The notes beneath the pieces were generated by a model. It did not search any database. It was not told the origin of the DNA and saw only the letters and a program-made list of their open reading frames with translations. Both the position numbers and the translations under genes were made by a program. This document shows positions 24,154-32,222 of a stretch of DNA of 40,652 bases, one piece after another; the first letter of the stretch is position 1, and the number at the start of each line of letters is the position of its first letter. The DNA lies in the NCBI GenBank assembly GCA_964591565.1, contig CAZQEC010000004.1:1-40652 (forward strand). The letters are read 5' to 3'. This stretch comes from CAZQEC01 sp964591565 (lineage in GTDB: Bacteria; Patescibacteriota; UBA1384; CAJBMM01).

Positions 24154-24181
24154 AAACGCCCCAGTGCATTGGGGCGTTTTG
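24154..24181 (+). terminator. Terminator after the aquaporin gene
   Basis: AAACGCCCCA, loop GTGCAT, TGGGGCGTTTT. It can act in both directions. Confidence 0.85.
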
Positions 24182-24200
24182 GGTATATTCGATACGATTG

Positions 24201-24209
24201 TGTTATAAT
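24201..24209 (+). promoter_or_regulatory. Extended -10 promoter of dusB, leaderless
   Basis: TGTTATAAT: extended TG and a perfect TATAAT ending eight bases before the dusB ATG (24217). The transcript would begin at or within a base of the start codon. Confidence 0.55.
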
Positions 24210-24216
24210 AATACTT

Positions 24217-25218
24217 ATGGAATACAATCGCCTCATTAACGGAAGACCACTGGTTGGATTGTCGCCGATGGCTGGCTATACAGATTCACCGTATCGGGCT
24301 ATTTGTCGAAAGCTCGGTGCTGATTTTGTAGTGACCGAACTGGTTTCGGCTGACGGTATTATTCAAAGTTATAAAGCAGGTGAGAGATTGGGTAGAACGT
24401 ATGAACTCATGGCGTTTGGTGAGGGTGAGCGCCCGGTTTTTGTACAGCTTTTTGGTGGTGAGCCGACCAAAATCGCCGAAGCGGCCAAAATTGTGGTGGG
24501 CGAAATGAATCCAGACGGCATTGACATTAACATGGGCTGTCCGGCACATAAAGTGGTGTGTAATGGTTTTGGTTGCGCCTTGTTAAAAAATCCAGCTTTG
24601 GCGGCCGAAGTAGTTAGAGCGGCTAAAAAGGGCAGTGGACTTTCGGTCACGGTTAAGACGAGGGTTGGATGGTCGGATGATACATTAATTGATCAGTTTG
24701 CCTTGGCTATTGAAGGCGCGGGGGCTAGCATGTTGGCCCTGCACGGGCGGACTTATGAACAGGGTTTTTCAGGGGTAGCAAACTGGGAGCCAATTTATCG
24801 GATCAAGCGTCTAGTCAATATGCCGGTTTTTGGCAACGGCGATATTTTTAGTGGCGCGGACGCGGTGGAAAAAGTGAGAAATCTCGACGGTATTTTAATT
24901 GGGCGCGCCAGCGTGGGCAATCCGTGGATTTTTGCGGAGGTTAAACGGGCACTTGGGATATCATCTGATATTGATATTATCGAACATGAGGTTAGTTGGC
25001 CAACCAAGTTTGCTATGTTGCGCTATCATGCCAAGTTGAAGCAAGAGCAAAAAGGCGAGCGCGGACTAATTGAAATGCGCAAGTTTTTGCCGGCGTATAT
25101 AAAGGGATTGGCTGGAGCGAGCGAATTGCGGGGGCAATCGAATACTATTACATCGCTGGCCGATATTGATAATTTTATTACTCAAATTCAGGCAATTCTA
25201 CACCCCCGAGGTGTATAG
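24217..25218 (+). CDS. dusB: tRNA-dihydrouridine synthase (DusB-like)
   Basis: 333 residues. FMN enzyme that reduces uridine to dihydrouridine in tRNA. PMAGYTDSPYRAICRKLGAD, VFVQLFGGEP, GIDINMGCPAHKVVCNGFGC, VTVKTRVGWSD, LHGRTYEQGFSG, VFGNGDIFSG and GILIGRASVGNPWIF follow the TIM-barrel order of the family, with a helical tRNA-binding domain at the end. ATG 24217 is the natural start and follows an extended -10 box so closely that the mRNA is probably leaderless. The last six codons (LHPRGV, then TAG) lie inside a copy of the CACCCCCGAGGTG repeat, so the present C-terminus was set by the repeat. Confidence 0.94.
   Translation: MEYNRLINGRPLVGLSPMAGYTDSPYRAICRKLGADFVVTELVSADGIIQSYKAGERLGRTYELMAFGEGERPVFVQLFGGEPTKIAEAAKIVVGEMNPDGIDINMGCPAHKVVCNGFGCALLKNPALAAEVVRAAKKGSGLSVTVKTRVGWSDDTLIDQFALAIEGAGASMLALHGRTYEQGFSGVANWEPIYRIKRLVNMPVFGNGDIFSGADAVEKVRNLDGILIGRASVGNPWIFAEVKRALGISSDIDIIEHEVSWPTKFAMLRYHAKLKQEQKGERGLIEMRKFLPAYIKGLAGASELRGQSNTITSLADIDNFITQIQAILHPRGV
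25199..25217. repeat. Dispersed palindromic repeat at the dusB stop
   Basis: TACACCCCCGAGGTGTA, a 17-base near-palindrome that codes for the last residues of DusB and gives its TAG. Confidence 0.7.
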
Positions 25219-25264
25219 TCGCTAGTAAGCTCCTTAGACGGTCGTCATTGCATTCCTCTCGTCC
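25219..25264. repeat. Dispersed repeat, right copy of an inverted pair
   Basis: Inverted counterpart of 21689-21732: CTAGTAAGCTCCTTAGACGG then TCGTCATTGCATTCCTCTCG. The pair brackets cysS, aquaporin and dusB. Confidence 0.6.
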
Positions 25265-25342
25265 ATAGCAATCTCAACCTCGGAATAGAAATACTTACAA
25301 GTGCTTATATGTGGGATTAGTTATGTTTTTTCCTGAATATCC

Positions 25343-25370
25343 TTGATTTTTTGTATATTAGTGCTAGTAT
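25343..25370 (+). promoter_or_regulatory. Promoter of the HTH gene
   Basis: TTGATT, 16 bases, TAGTAT with an extended TG before it. Confidence 0.45.
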
Positions 25371-25419
25371 TTCTGCACAAGGGCAGAGTGTTCTTGGAAA
25401 TCTCGAACGGAGAATTGGC

Positions 25420-25611
25420 ATGAGTACCGCGGTTAGTTGTGAACAAGATGTGCAACTCGATCTCACCCGGCGCGAGGCTGAGATACTTATGTTGCTGATG
25501 GAAGTCTTGTCCGTCCAAGCGGTCGCCGACACGCTATATGTGTCCGCGGAAACCGTGACGTTTCATCTGAATCGCATCCGGCGCAAACTCGATCAGGTCG
25601 CCACTAAGTGA
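25420..25611 (+). CDS. Orphan LuxR/GerE-type helix-turn-helix protein
   Basis: 63 residues from ATG 25420, with GGAG seven bases upstream. Nearly the whole protein is a LuxR-type DNA-binding domain: LTRREAEILMLLMEV, then SVQAVADTLYVSAETVTFHL and NRIRRKLDQ, the standard four-helix pattern with the V-x-x-H-x-x-x-I-x-x-K-L recognition helix. No receiver or sensor domain is attached, so it may be a stand-alone regulator or rely on a partner. It forms its own unit with a promoter and a terminator. Confidence 0.85.
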   Translation: MSTAVSCEQDVQLDLTRREAEILMLLMEVLSVQAVADTLYVSAETVTFHLNRIRRKLDQVATK

Positions 25612-25640
25612 AATCGCGGTGACGACGATGTCCGCTCCGA

Positions 25641-25682
25641 TCGCCCGTGTCACTATTGTAGGCACGGGCGAGTTTTAGTTTT
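25641..25682 (+). terminator. Terminator of the HTH gene
   Basis: TCGCCCGTG, 13-base loop, CACGGGCGA, GTTTTAGTTTT. Confidence 0.8.
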
Positions 25683-25706
25683 AACATGAAATATTAAAAG
25701 GCCATC

Positions 25707-25738
25707 ATCACCCCCGAGGTGATATAGCTTCACACCTT
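25707..25738. repeat. Dispersed palindromic repeat, CACCTCGGAGGTG family
   Basis: ATCACCCCCGAGGTGATATA followed by GCTTCACACCTT. In inverse direction it equals the 10023 copy closely. Confidence 0.7.
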
Positions 25739-25750
25739 CGACATAAACCC

Positions 25751-25779
25751 TTGACATGAGCGTAGTTATTTGATAATAT
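25751..25779 (+). promoter_or_regulatory. Consensus promoter with no gene directly downstream
   Basis: TTGACA, 17 bases, TAATAT. The next gene starts 507 bases on and has its own promoter at 26106. Confidence 0.8.
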
Positions 25780-25785
25780 CTTTTT

Positions 25786-25965
25786 CGGTATTAATAATTG
25801 TTAACAATTGATCCAGACGCGTGCTTTCTATAAATGAGGCAGTGGTCTGGCTGGAATTAGGGAAACTAAAACGTTTCATCATTAAAAGGTGTAACAGCAC
25901 TTTATTTGCCTTTTAAATTTAATGGGCGAACCGCTCTTATCACCTGATGAAGCAATACCTTTTTT
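25786..25965 (+). ncRNA. Candidate structured RNA
   Basis: About 180 bases after the promoter at 25751 contain no ORF but a long-range stem: GTTTCATC (25873-25880) with GATGAAGC (25946-25953), then AGGTG (25887) with CACCT (25941), and TAA with TTA. CCAGAC/GTCTGG pair in the 5' part. Six T follow at 25960. AAAAGGT (25884-25890) could pair instead with ACCTTTT next to the T-run, so two exclusive folds exist. It may be an independent RNA or a switch. Between 25965 and 26106 I see only a repeat. Confidence 0.45.
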
Positions 25966-26014
25966 CCGGCCGGGCTAGTGCCTCTTTTTCGTATCTAAAT
26001 GTTTTACCTTAAAA

Positions 26015-26080
26015 AGGGAGTCTCCTTCAACAGGGTCGCACCCTTTCAAGGGTCGCACCCTGTGCAGGGTGCGACCCTGT
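26015..26080. repeat. Solitary REP-like copy
   Basis: GGGAGTCTCCTTCAACAGGG then TCGCACCCTTTCAAGGGTCG and further CAGGGTGCGACCCTG units. Same family as the RAYT element. Confidence 0.75.
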
Positions 26081-26105
26081 GGCGTGACGAAGTACTAATC
26101 GTCGG

Positions 26106-26134
26106 TTGACAAAAGGGAGCGTCGGTGGTAATAT
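26106..26134 (+). promoter_or_regulatory. Promoter of the secreted-protein pair
   Basis: TTGACA, 17 bases, TAATAT. The leader (26141-26286) contains a ten-pair hairpin GGTGCCGGCG-CATT-CGCTGGTACC and a REP copy. Confidence 0.8.
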
Positions 26135-26200
26135 GAGGAGTCGTATTCGTCGCGCATTAAAGGTGCCGGCGCATTCGCTGGTACCTGAACATATCTAAAA

Positions 26201-26247
26201 AGGGAGACTCCTTGCACAGGGTGCAACCCTGTAAAAGGAGAGACCCT
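26201..26247. repeat. Solitary REP-like copy in the leader of the secreted-protein pair
   Basis: AGGGAGACTCCTTGCACAGG then GTGCAACCCTGT and AAAAGGAGAGACCCT. Confidence 0.75.
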
Positions 26248-26286
26248 AGTTTGGTCTGATTTTTTCTCTTGAAAGGGGAACAAAAC

Positions 26287-27438
26287 ATGCGATTCAAATC
26301 GCTCGTCGCCGCGATGGCGATGTTGTTTGTTGCGCCTGCGTCCGCGCAGTTTGGCGGAGGTGGGTTGGGACTGTCCGGAATACTCACATTCTCGGACAAG
26401 TCGCACAACCCCAGCTTTCGAGCTGGGATGGTTGTAACGGCGGTCGCGCCAAAATCCGGGCGAACGCTTGGATATGTGGCGAACGGCGAAGCAATCGCGA
26501 CGGCGCACGTTGGCCTTGTCTTTACTCTTATTCTCGATAACGTCGAGATGAGGGATGAAGGCGGGAAATATGTGCAGGTCGAGGTTTACTCCGACGTATT
26601 TCAAAAGGGTAATTTCTCGATCCTGAAGGAGATGGACACGGAAATCACCGGTAATGTTTTGGCTGCGAAGGCCAAACAGAACCGGCTGTTCAGTACTGCT
26701 TTCAATGCGGGCGAGCTCGGTGTCGGCGGTTACACCGTCACACTGCGGATTCGCGCCGCCAAGCACTCGTCCGGGCGATTCATCGTAGGATGGGGAAAGC
26801 GGAGCGGGGAGATTATTGAATCTTCTTTTCACTTCGCCGTTCGGGAGTCGGCAAAGCCCTCGAGCGATTGGGAGATGGCCAGCCAGCTGGCTGGTTTTAA
26901 CATCCTGATCGCTCCGCCAGCACCTGTGGCGGAGGCGTCGCAAATGAATCCGCTCATCCAGCAGATGCAGGGTGAGATTGAGCGTTTGCAAAAGGCGCTA
27001 CTGGAGGCGAATGCAAAACAGCCCGAGCCAAAAGCGGAACTTCCAAAAATGAAGGAGTGGTCAGTCGCCACCACTATTAAGGCGACGGTGCATGATGGGC
27101 GCACGGACACTGGGAAACAATATCCATGTGATATGCGCTGGGTTTTGCGGGTGGCGGACGCTCAGCCAACCCTCGACTTGCGGCCGAACTTTGGTCCCGA
27201 TGAAAAAGCCTCGTCGGGTTATTCCGACGGGCAAACCGTTGGGGCTAAATCGGTCGTCGACGTTAGTGTTCGAGCGACGGGTGACGTTTTTATAGTTGCG
27301 TGGATGCGGGGGACGGGACCGGATGGGAAACCGGCGTGGTCGAACGCGGTGTGGGTCAAAGTTGACTCGAGCGTGTCGACGGCCGAGCTGAAATTCCCGA
27401 TGACTGTACCGACCCAGAAAGGGGGCAAAAAGCCATGA
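26287..27438 (+). CDS. Secreted protein of unknown function with central coiled coil
   Basis: 383 residues from ATG 26287 (AGGGGA about eight bases upstream). Signal peptide MRFKSLVAAMAMLFVAPASA, cleaved before QFGG. The first part (about 35-195) is beta-rich; residues about 222-243 (LIQQMQGEIERLQKALLEA) form a short coiled coil with a proline-rich linker after it; a second beta-rich domain (250-375) resembles an Ig-like fold (VDVSVRATGDVFIVAWMRG). No known family is evident. Its TGA overlaps the next ATG (ATGA), so both proteins are made together. It looks GC-richer than the housekeeping genes. Confidence 0.75.
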   Translation: MRFKSLVAAMAMLFVAPASAQFGGGGLGLSGILTFSDKSHNPSFRAGMVVTAVAPKSGRTLGYVANGEAIATAHVGLVFTLILDNVEMRDEGGKYVQVEVYSDVFQKGNFSILKEMDTEITGNVLAAKAKQNRLFSTAFNAGELGVGGYTVTLRIRAAKHSSGRFIVGWGKRSGEIIESSFHFAVRESAKPSSDWEMASQLAGFNILIAPPAPVAEASQMNPLIQQMQGEIERLQKALLEANAKQPEPKAELPKMKEWSVATTIKATVHDGRTDTGKQYPCDMRWVLRVADAQPTLDLRPNFGPDEKASSGYSDGQTVGAKSVVDVSVRATGDVFIVAWMRGTGPDGKPAWSNAVWVKVDSSVSTAELKFPMTVPTQKGGKKP

Positions 27439-28304
27439 GAATGGTACTGATAGCATGTCTGGCGGTTGTCATCTTACCAGCCTTAGGGCAAGTGAAGTAT
27501 GACCAGCCGCGACGCGATCCATATCGTGCTGTGGGATTAGCACCAGACGGGGCTTCGATGGCAAACTTTGCCAAAGAGCCACAATTCGCGGCCGCCCTAC
27601 GTGGTTTCTTCGGCTTTTCGGACAACGATGTTCGGGAAGCGGTCGCGAAAGCGGCCGAAGGAGAGATCACATTATGGCAAGTCGCTCCCGGCAGTCGATT
27701 CGCCGACATGTGGGGAGCGGGGAGCAAGTCGGTCGGGACTGGCACAATCACCTTTTGGGTAGAGTTTTATCGGGTGAGCGTCAGTTCCGGCAAAACCGCA
27801 GATTTTCTATGTGTCTGCGGCAACCCCGTTAAGGGGTTAACAGGGCAACGGATTTTCTTCCACAAGGAAGTGGTTGATAAGCCCGTTCCCGAGGTGCGGT
27901 ACACGCACCAATACCAACAGATGCTGATCTCCGGGCCAGAACGGGTGAGGGTGGAGGTCGTCGAGAAAACGACCTATGTACCTTACCCAGTTGTATCGGT
28001 TGTACCAATGCCGATCCCGGTCTACGGAGGTTCGGCACCGGTGTTAGGAACAAAGCAGACCATTCAGCAGACCGTGCTGGTGGCCAACTATTTCCCAACC
28101 GTCCGTGGCCGAGATGGCCGTGATGGGAAGGACGGGAAACCAGGACCACCTGGCCCGCCCGGTCCTCCGGGGCCACCCGGACCAAAGGGGGGCGGTCCGG
28201 GGCCACCGCCCCCGATACCAATAGATCTGCCCATCCCGCCGAGACCGAATACCCAAGACGTGAACTGGGGTTCGGGGCCGCCACCAACCGCGCCGCGGCG
28301 GTAG
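27435..28304 (+). CDS. Secreted protein with collagen-like repeat
   Basis: 289 residues. Signal peptide MRMVLIACLAVVILPALG, probable cleavage before QVKYDQ. A globular part (about 20-150, with one CVCG motif) is followed by a proline and valine rich stretch and then Gly-X-Y repeats (GRDGRDGKDGKPGPPGPPGP, about 235-262, continuing to GPKG), closing with polyproline. Collagen-like triplets suggest a trimeric stalk on the surface. It is coupled to the upstream secreted protein by a four-base overlap and ends before a strong terminator. Confidence 0.8.
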   Translation: MRMVLIACLAVVILPALGQVKYDQPRRDPYRAVGLAPDGASMANFAKEPQFAAALRGFFGFSDNDVREAVAKAAEGEITLWQVAPGSRFADMWGAGSKSVGTGTITFWVEFYRVSVSSGKTADFLCVCGNPVKGLTGQRIFFHKEVVDKPVPEVRYTHQYQQMLISGPERVRVEVVEKTTYVPYPVVSVVPMPIPVYGGSAPVLGTKQTIQQTVLVANYFPTVRGRDGRDGKDGKPGPPGPPGPPGPPGPKGGGPGPPPPIPIDLPIPPRPNTQDVNWGSGPPPTAPRR

Positions 28305-28329
28305 TCTTATCGCGGGCAGTATTACAAAC

Positions 28330-28370
28330 AGAGGAGTCTGACGCAGTTGCGTCGGCCTCCTCTTTTTTTT
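28330..28370 (+). terminator. Terminator of the secreted-protein pair
   Basis: AGAGGAG, inner GACGC-AGTT-GCGTC, CTCCTCT, eight T. Confidence 0.9.
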
Positions 28371-28393
28371 GTGGTAGGTAAAAGTGTGGTAAA

Positions 28394-28426
28394 AGGGTCT
28401 CACCCTGCACAGGGAGAGACCCTGTG
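28394..28426. repeat. Solitary short REP-like copy
   Basis: AGGGTCTCACCCTGCACAGG then GAGAGACCCTGT; shortened member of the family. Confidence 0.65.
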
Positions 28427-28445
28427 AAAATTTTTACAGTCGCTA

Positions 28446-28474
28446 TTGACAAGCATTAACAAATACTATACAAT
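28446..28474 (+). promoter_or_regulatory. Promoter of the DUF11 protein pair
   Basis: TTGACA, 17 bases, TACAAT. Confidence 0.85.
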
Positions 28475-28524
28475 GACTCGTTAAGGTGTTGAAATAATAA
28501 ATTACGCGAATGAAGGAGCATTTT

Positions 28525-30447
28525 ATGAACTTACTGAAGCGTTTCAAAAAAGTAATTAGTTTAGCCGTAGTTGGCTTAACTGTTTTTGGTGTTTCTACCA
28601 ATGGCGCTGGCGCACTTGCCGCTAACCCAGATTTTAATAAACTAGAAGGTGATCGTGAGTTTACCGTTGGTCGCACTCAAAACCAGCCCGAGTACTCTGA
28701 TCCCGTAAGTGCTACCACGTCTGATCGCGTGACCGTGGCCGTTTATTATCACAACAACATTACTGGCACTACCGCCACAAACGTCACCATTAAATCAATT
28801 TTACCGACTAACATCGCCAAAACTCACGTAGTGACCACCTCTTTAAGCGCCGACAACGCTAGTACTATTTATGACACGGTGGTAAACGGGCAAATTGTTG
28901 GCTCACCTAATTTAACCATTAATCTCGACCAAGCCGCAAAATTATCATATGTTCCGGGAAGCACCAAGTGGTTTCCCAATCTACAGCAAAACCCGAACCA
29001 GCCCGGCATTCAAATGCCAGATGGTATTGTGGGCGCGGGTTTAAACATTGGTGGTATTGAAGGTTGCTGGTCTTTTGCCGGCTATGTTTTATATGATCTC
29101 GCATTCTCCAGCCAGCCATTACTAGAGACCGAAAAATGGGTGGCTAAATATGGTGGCGACAACCAATGGGTTAAGACCAATACTGCCAACGCTGGCGATG
29201 AATTGCGCTATCAAATACTGTTCGGTAACACTGGCAATGGAACAGCTAAAAATGTGCGTATTCAAGATCGTTTGCCCGAGCACGTCACTTACGTGCCAAA
29301 TACGGCCGTCAAGCGTGTGTTAGATAGCAATGGGAACGATCAAGATATTGTTATTCCAGACAGCCAAATTACTTTTACTGGCTCAACTATGACCATTCCA
29401 GTGGGCGATGTTTTGCCCGGACAAAATAACAGCGGTTATGTTTACATCCGCGTTAAAATTGATCCAAACTTAATTGTCGGTTTTTACACCTTAACCAATA
29501 TCGAAGATTTATTGGCAGATAATGCCATCACCGTAAACGCATCTGCCGTGACTACGGTTACCGTGACGCCAACCCCAGTGTCTGACGTTAAATTACTCAA
29601 AGAAGTAGCCAACATTAGCCAAGGTAGTGCGCGCTGGGTTAAATCTAACACCGCCAAGCCCGGCGATTCAATGCAGTATCGCTTGACTGTTTATAATCAA
29701 GGCACCAAAGAATCTGGCGAAGTGACGCTAAAAGATGTTTTGCCACAGTATATTTCTTATGTTCCTGGTTCTACAAAAATCTACACTTCTAATCCATTAG
29801 ATAATGGGTCCAGTTTACCTGATGGCATCACCATAGCTGGCGTGAGCATTGGCAAGGTCATGAATGGCGTGCCAAATGGCAATCGCTTCATAGTCTTTGA
29901 CGTCAAAGTATCTAACGTAATTCCTTCAGGCAATCAAGATTTGACCAATAGTGCCGATGTATTTGAAGCCGGTGTCAAAAAAGACACCTCAACGGCACTG
30001 ACCACTGTTACATCTGAAACCGGCTTAATTCTGACCAAAGAAGTGTGGAACGCCAGTAATGCCACTTGGGTCACCTCAATGTCTGCCAAACCGGGCGACG
30101 TTGTCACTTATCGTTTAATGGTGCGTAACACTGGCAACACTACAATCACTGGCATTGTTTTAAAAGACACCCTGCCACAATACGTCACGTACGTTTTGGG
30201 TAGTTCACGCGAAGACGGAGTATCAATTAGCGACGCTTGGATAACCACTGGTGCTGGTCAATTATTGCCAAATCTAACGGCGGGTAATTTCAAGATCATC
30301 ACTTTTCAAGCCAAAATCGGGGCTTGTCCTCCCGGTGGCACTTACACGTTGACTAACAAAGTAGATTCGACAGCCACTGGCTTGCCAAATAAATCTGCTA
30401 CTGCAGACGTGATTGTGACCGCCAGTGCACCAAACGTACCACGCTAA
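28525..30447 (+). CDS. Secreted surface protein with three DUF11 repeats
   Basis: 640 residues from ATG 28525, with AAGGAG six bases upstream; an ATG at 28510 is in frame but lacks such a site. Signal peptide to about residue 33 (...NGAGALAANP). Residues about 35-195 form a domain shared with the next gene, including VYYHNNITGTTATNV and GIEGCWSFAGYVLYD. Then three DUF11-type beta domains start near 200, 354 and 500, each with a KPGD-x-x-x-YR core (NAGDELRYQILFGNTG, KPGDSMQYRLTVYNQG, KPGDVVTYRLMVRNTG) and an LPxYVTYVPGS strand. No membrane anchor or sorting signal at the C-terminus. Probably an abundant cell-surface or S-layer-like protein. Confidence 0.88.
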   Translation: MNLLKRFKKVISLAVVGLTVFGVSTNGAGALAANPDFNKLEGDREFTVGRTQNQPEYSDPVSATTSDRVTVAVYYHNNITGTTATNVTIKSILPTNIAKTHVVTTSLSADNASTIYDTVVNGQIVGSPNLTINLDQAAKLSYVPGSTKWFPNLQQNPNQPGIQMPDGIVGAGLNIGGIEGCWSFAGYVLYDLAFSSQPLLETEKWVAKYGGDNQWVKTNTANAGDELRYQILFGNTGNGTAKNVRIQDRLPEHVTYVPNTAVKRVLDSNGNDQDIVIPDSQITFTGSTMTIPVGDVLPGQNNSGYVYIRVKIDPNLIVGFYTLTNIEDLLADNAITVNASAVTTVTVTPTPVSDVKLLKEVANISQGSARWVKSNTAKPGDSMQYRLTVYNQGTKESGEVTLKDVLPQYISYVPGSTKIYTSNPLDNGSSLPDGITIAGVSIGKVMNGVPNGNRFIVFDVKVSNVIPSGNQDLTNSADVFEAGVKKDTSTALTTVTSETGLILTKEVWNASNATWVTSMSAKPGDVVTYRLMVRNTGNTTITGIVLKDTLPQYVTYVLGSSREDGVSISDAWITTGAGQLLPNLTAGNFKIITFQAKIGACPPGGTYTLTNKVDSTATGLPNKSATADVIVTASAPNVPR

Positions 30448-30457
30448 GGAAATTAAA

Positions 30458-32068
30458 ATGATATTGATGAAATTAAAATCTATTATTTCTGTTTTACTGG
30501 TCGGATTACTCACCACTATTTTGGCGACTTCCGCTGGTGCGGCTGGCTCAGAGTGGAATCACCTTAAAGGTGACTTAGAGTTGCTGACGGGGCGTAATTT
30601 AACTAAAAATCAAACCATCACAACCGACCCAGTTTCAGCAGATTCGGGTGATGTTGTAGAAGGCGTTATTTATTATCACAACGGCGTGAACGATCAAACG
30701 GCTGAAAATGTAGTAGTCAATGTAGGCATGCCATCATCCAACATCAGCGCTAAATCACACCTAGTTTCGGCCAGTATTAAAGCCGATAATGCAGCGCAAG
30801 TGTCTGATACTGTAGTTGATGGCAAAGTGGTTGGTAAAAGTAATTTGACCGTAAATGTGTCTACTCCGGCGCGTTTAGAAGTTCTGCCGGGCACGGTGCG
30901 TTGGTTTAAAGATAATGAAACTATTGCCAGCCCATTGCCGTTTAATCAAAATGGTAGCGAGTTGTTTGGTGCTAGCGGACTAAAGCTTGGCAATATTGCT
31001 GGCTGTTGGTCCCACGCTGGTTTCGTGATGTTCAAAATGCGCTTAGTGACAGATGGTAAAGTGGTCATTGAGAAAGCGAAAAAAGCTTGGAACGACACAC
31101 TTAATAAGGACGCTACTCTTAATTTCGCCCGCGCTGGCGATCAAATTACCTACACCCTGAGCACTAAAAATAGTGGCACTTCGGATCAATCAAATTATGT
31201 TGTCGAAGACGGCATTGGCGACATTTTGGACTACGCCGATGTTGCCTCAATTTCGGACATTGGGCAAAAAGTAGCAGTGCCGAGTGATCCAAATCGCGAC
31301 AATCAGTATCTCGTCAAATGGCCAGCCGTTGATATCAAAGCCGGACAATCTATAACACGATCATTTGTAGTTAAGGTCAAAAATCCTCTGCCTACAACTC
31401 CGCTAAACGGGCACGCTTTTGACATGGTTATGTTTAATACTTACGGCAACGACGTGGTTGTGGTGATTGAAAAATTAGGTGTTGCCCTAATTACTATTCA
31501 AAAAGATGTGCTTAACGCCACATTAGGTGACACCGCATTTGTGGATGCAAACACTGCCAATCCGGGTGATGTGCTACGGTATCGGGTAATAGTCAAAAAT
31601 AGCGGCACGGGAGCAATTGATGCTACTTTACGCGATATTTTGCCAAGTGGCGTGCAAATGATAGCTGGTTCAGTTACGGTGGAGCGTCCTGCTGGCATTA
31701 CATATCCAACATCTGACTTATTTATCAATAGCACCGACTTGTCGCTTGGGAATTTATCCGGTGGTGAAACTGTAACAATTATGTTTAAAGTACAGACATT
31801 AGTAAACTTAGCTGATGGCACAAATTTGATTAACAAAGCCACGGTGACGTTTGATAATCAATCCAAAACGGACACCGCCAGCACGTTGGTAATGGTGCCA
31901 AAAATTCCAGAAACTCCGCCAACTAACGCCACCGAAACCATAACCCCTAATCCGACTTTAAGTACTTTGCCGCCAACTGGCGCAAATCCGTTTGCCGTCA
32001 TGTTTGTTATAGTAGGACTGGCGTATGCGGTGGTGAATAGATCTAAGATCGTAAGAAGTAATACCTGA
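30458..32068 (+). CDS. Cell-wall anchored DUF11 surface protein with LPPTG sorting signal
   Basis: 536 residues from ATG 30458 (AAGGAAA before it). Signal peptide to about residue 27 (ATSAGAAGS). The N-terminal domain (30-195) is paralogous to that of the preceding protein (VIYYHNGVNDQTAENV, GNIAGCWSHAGFVMF). Two DUF11 domains start near 203 and 345 (NPGDVLRYRVIVKNSG). After a Thr/Pro-rich linker comes LPPTG at 504-508, a hydrophobic helix and a basic tail (NRSKIVRSNT), the classical sortase signal. No sortase is in the window. The gene follows its paralogue by ten bases, so one anchored and one released partner are made together. Confidence 0.9.
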   Translation: MILMKLKSIISVLLVGLLTTILATSAGAAGSEWNHLKGDLELLTGRNLTKNQTITTDPVSADSGDVVEGVIYYHNGVNDQTAENVVVNVGMPSSNISAKSHLVSASIKADNAAQVSDTVVDGKVVGKSNLTVNVSTPARLEVLPGTVRWFKDNETIASPLPFNQNGSELFGASGLKLGNIAGCWSHAGFVMFKMRLVTDGKVVIEKAKKAWNDTLNKDATLNFARAGDQITYTLSTKNSGTSDQSNYVVEDGIGDILDYADVASISDIGQKVAVPSDPNRDNQYLVKWPAVDIKAGQSITRSFVVKVKNPLPTTPLNGHAFDMVMFNTYGNDVVVVIEKLGVALITIQKDVLNATLGDTAFVDANTANPGDVLRYRVIVKNSGTGAIDATLRDILPSGVQMIAGSVTVERPAGITYPTSDLFINSTDLSLGNLSGGETVTIMFKVQTLVNLADGTNLINKATVTFDNQSKTDTASTLVMVPKIPETPPTNATETITPNPTLSTLPPTGANPFAVMFVIVGLAYAVVNRSKIVRSNT

Positions 32069-32222
32069 CTGTTATCAACTCTAATCGCAAATGCATAATG
32101 CATATACAATAATGCAGAATGTAATTTTGAATGGATAATGTAGAATAAAAATGAGGCGGAATAGATCCGCGTTGTTAGCTGTATCTCGTTGACCCAATAA
32201 TGATTATGAAGGATAAGCTGGT

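Noticed and set aside
25940..25990. Hammerhead-like CTGATGA core
   Set aside because: No GAAA box and no fitting stems around it.
26095..26991. 298-residue ORF on the minus strand
   Set aside because: It lies antisense to the secreted-protein gene at 26287, crosses its promoter and leader, and its translation has no signal or domain; a GC-rich shadow frame.
15355..28426. CRISPR array
   Set aside because: The REP-like copies are palindromic and irregularly spaced over 13 kb, with no spacers and no cas genes.
27829..28452. 207-residue ORF on the minus strand
   Set aside because: Antisense to the collagen-like gene; the Gly-Pro-Pro repeats create open frames on the opposite strand.
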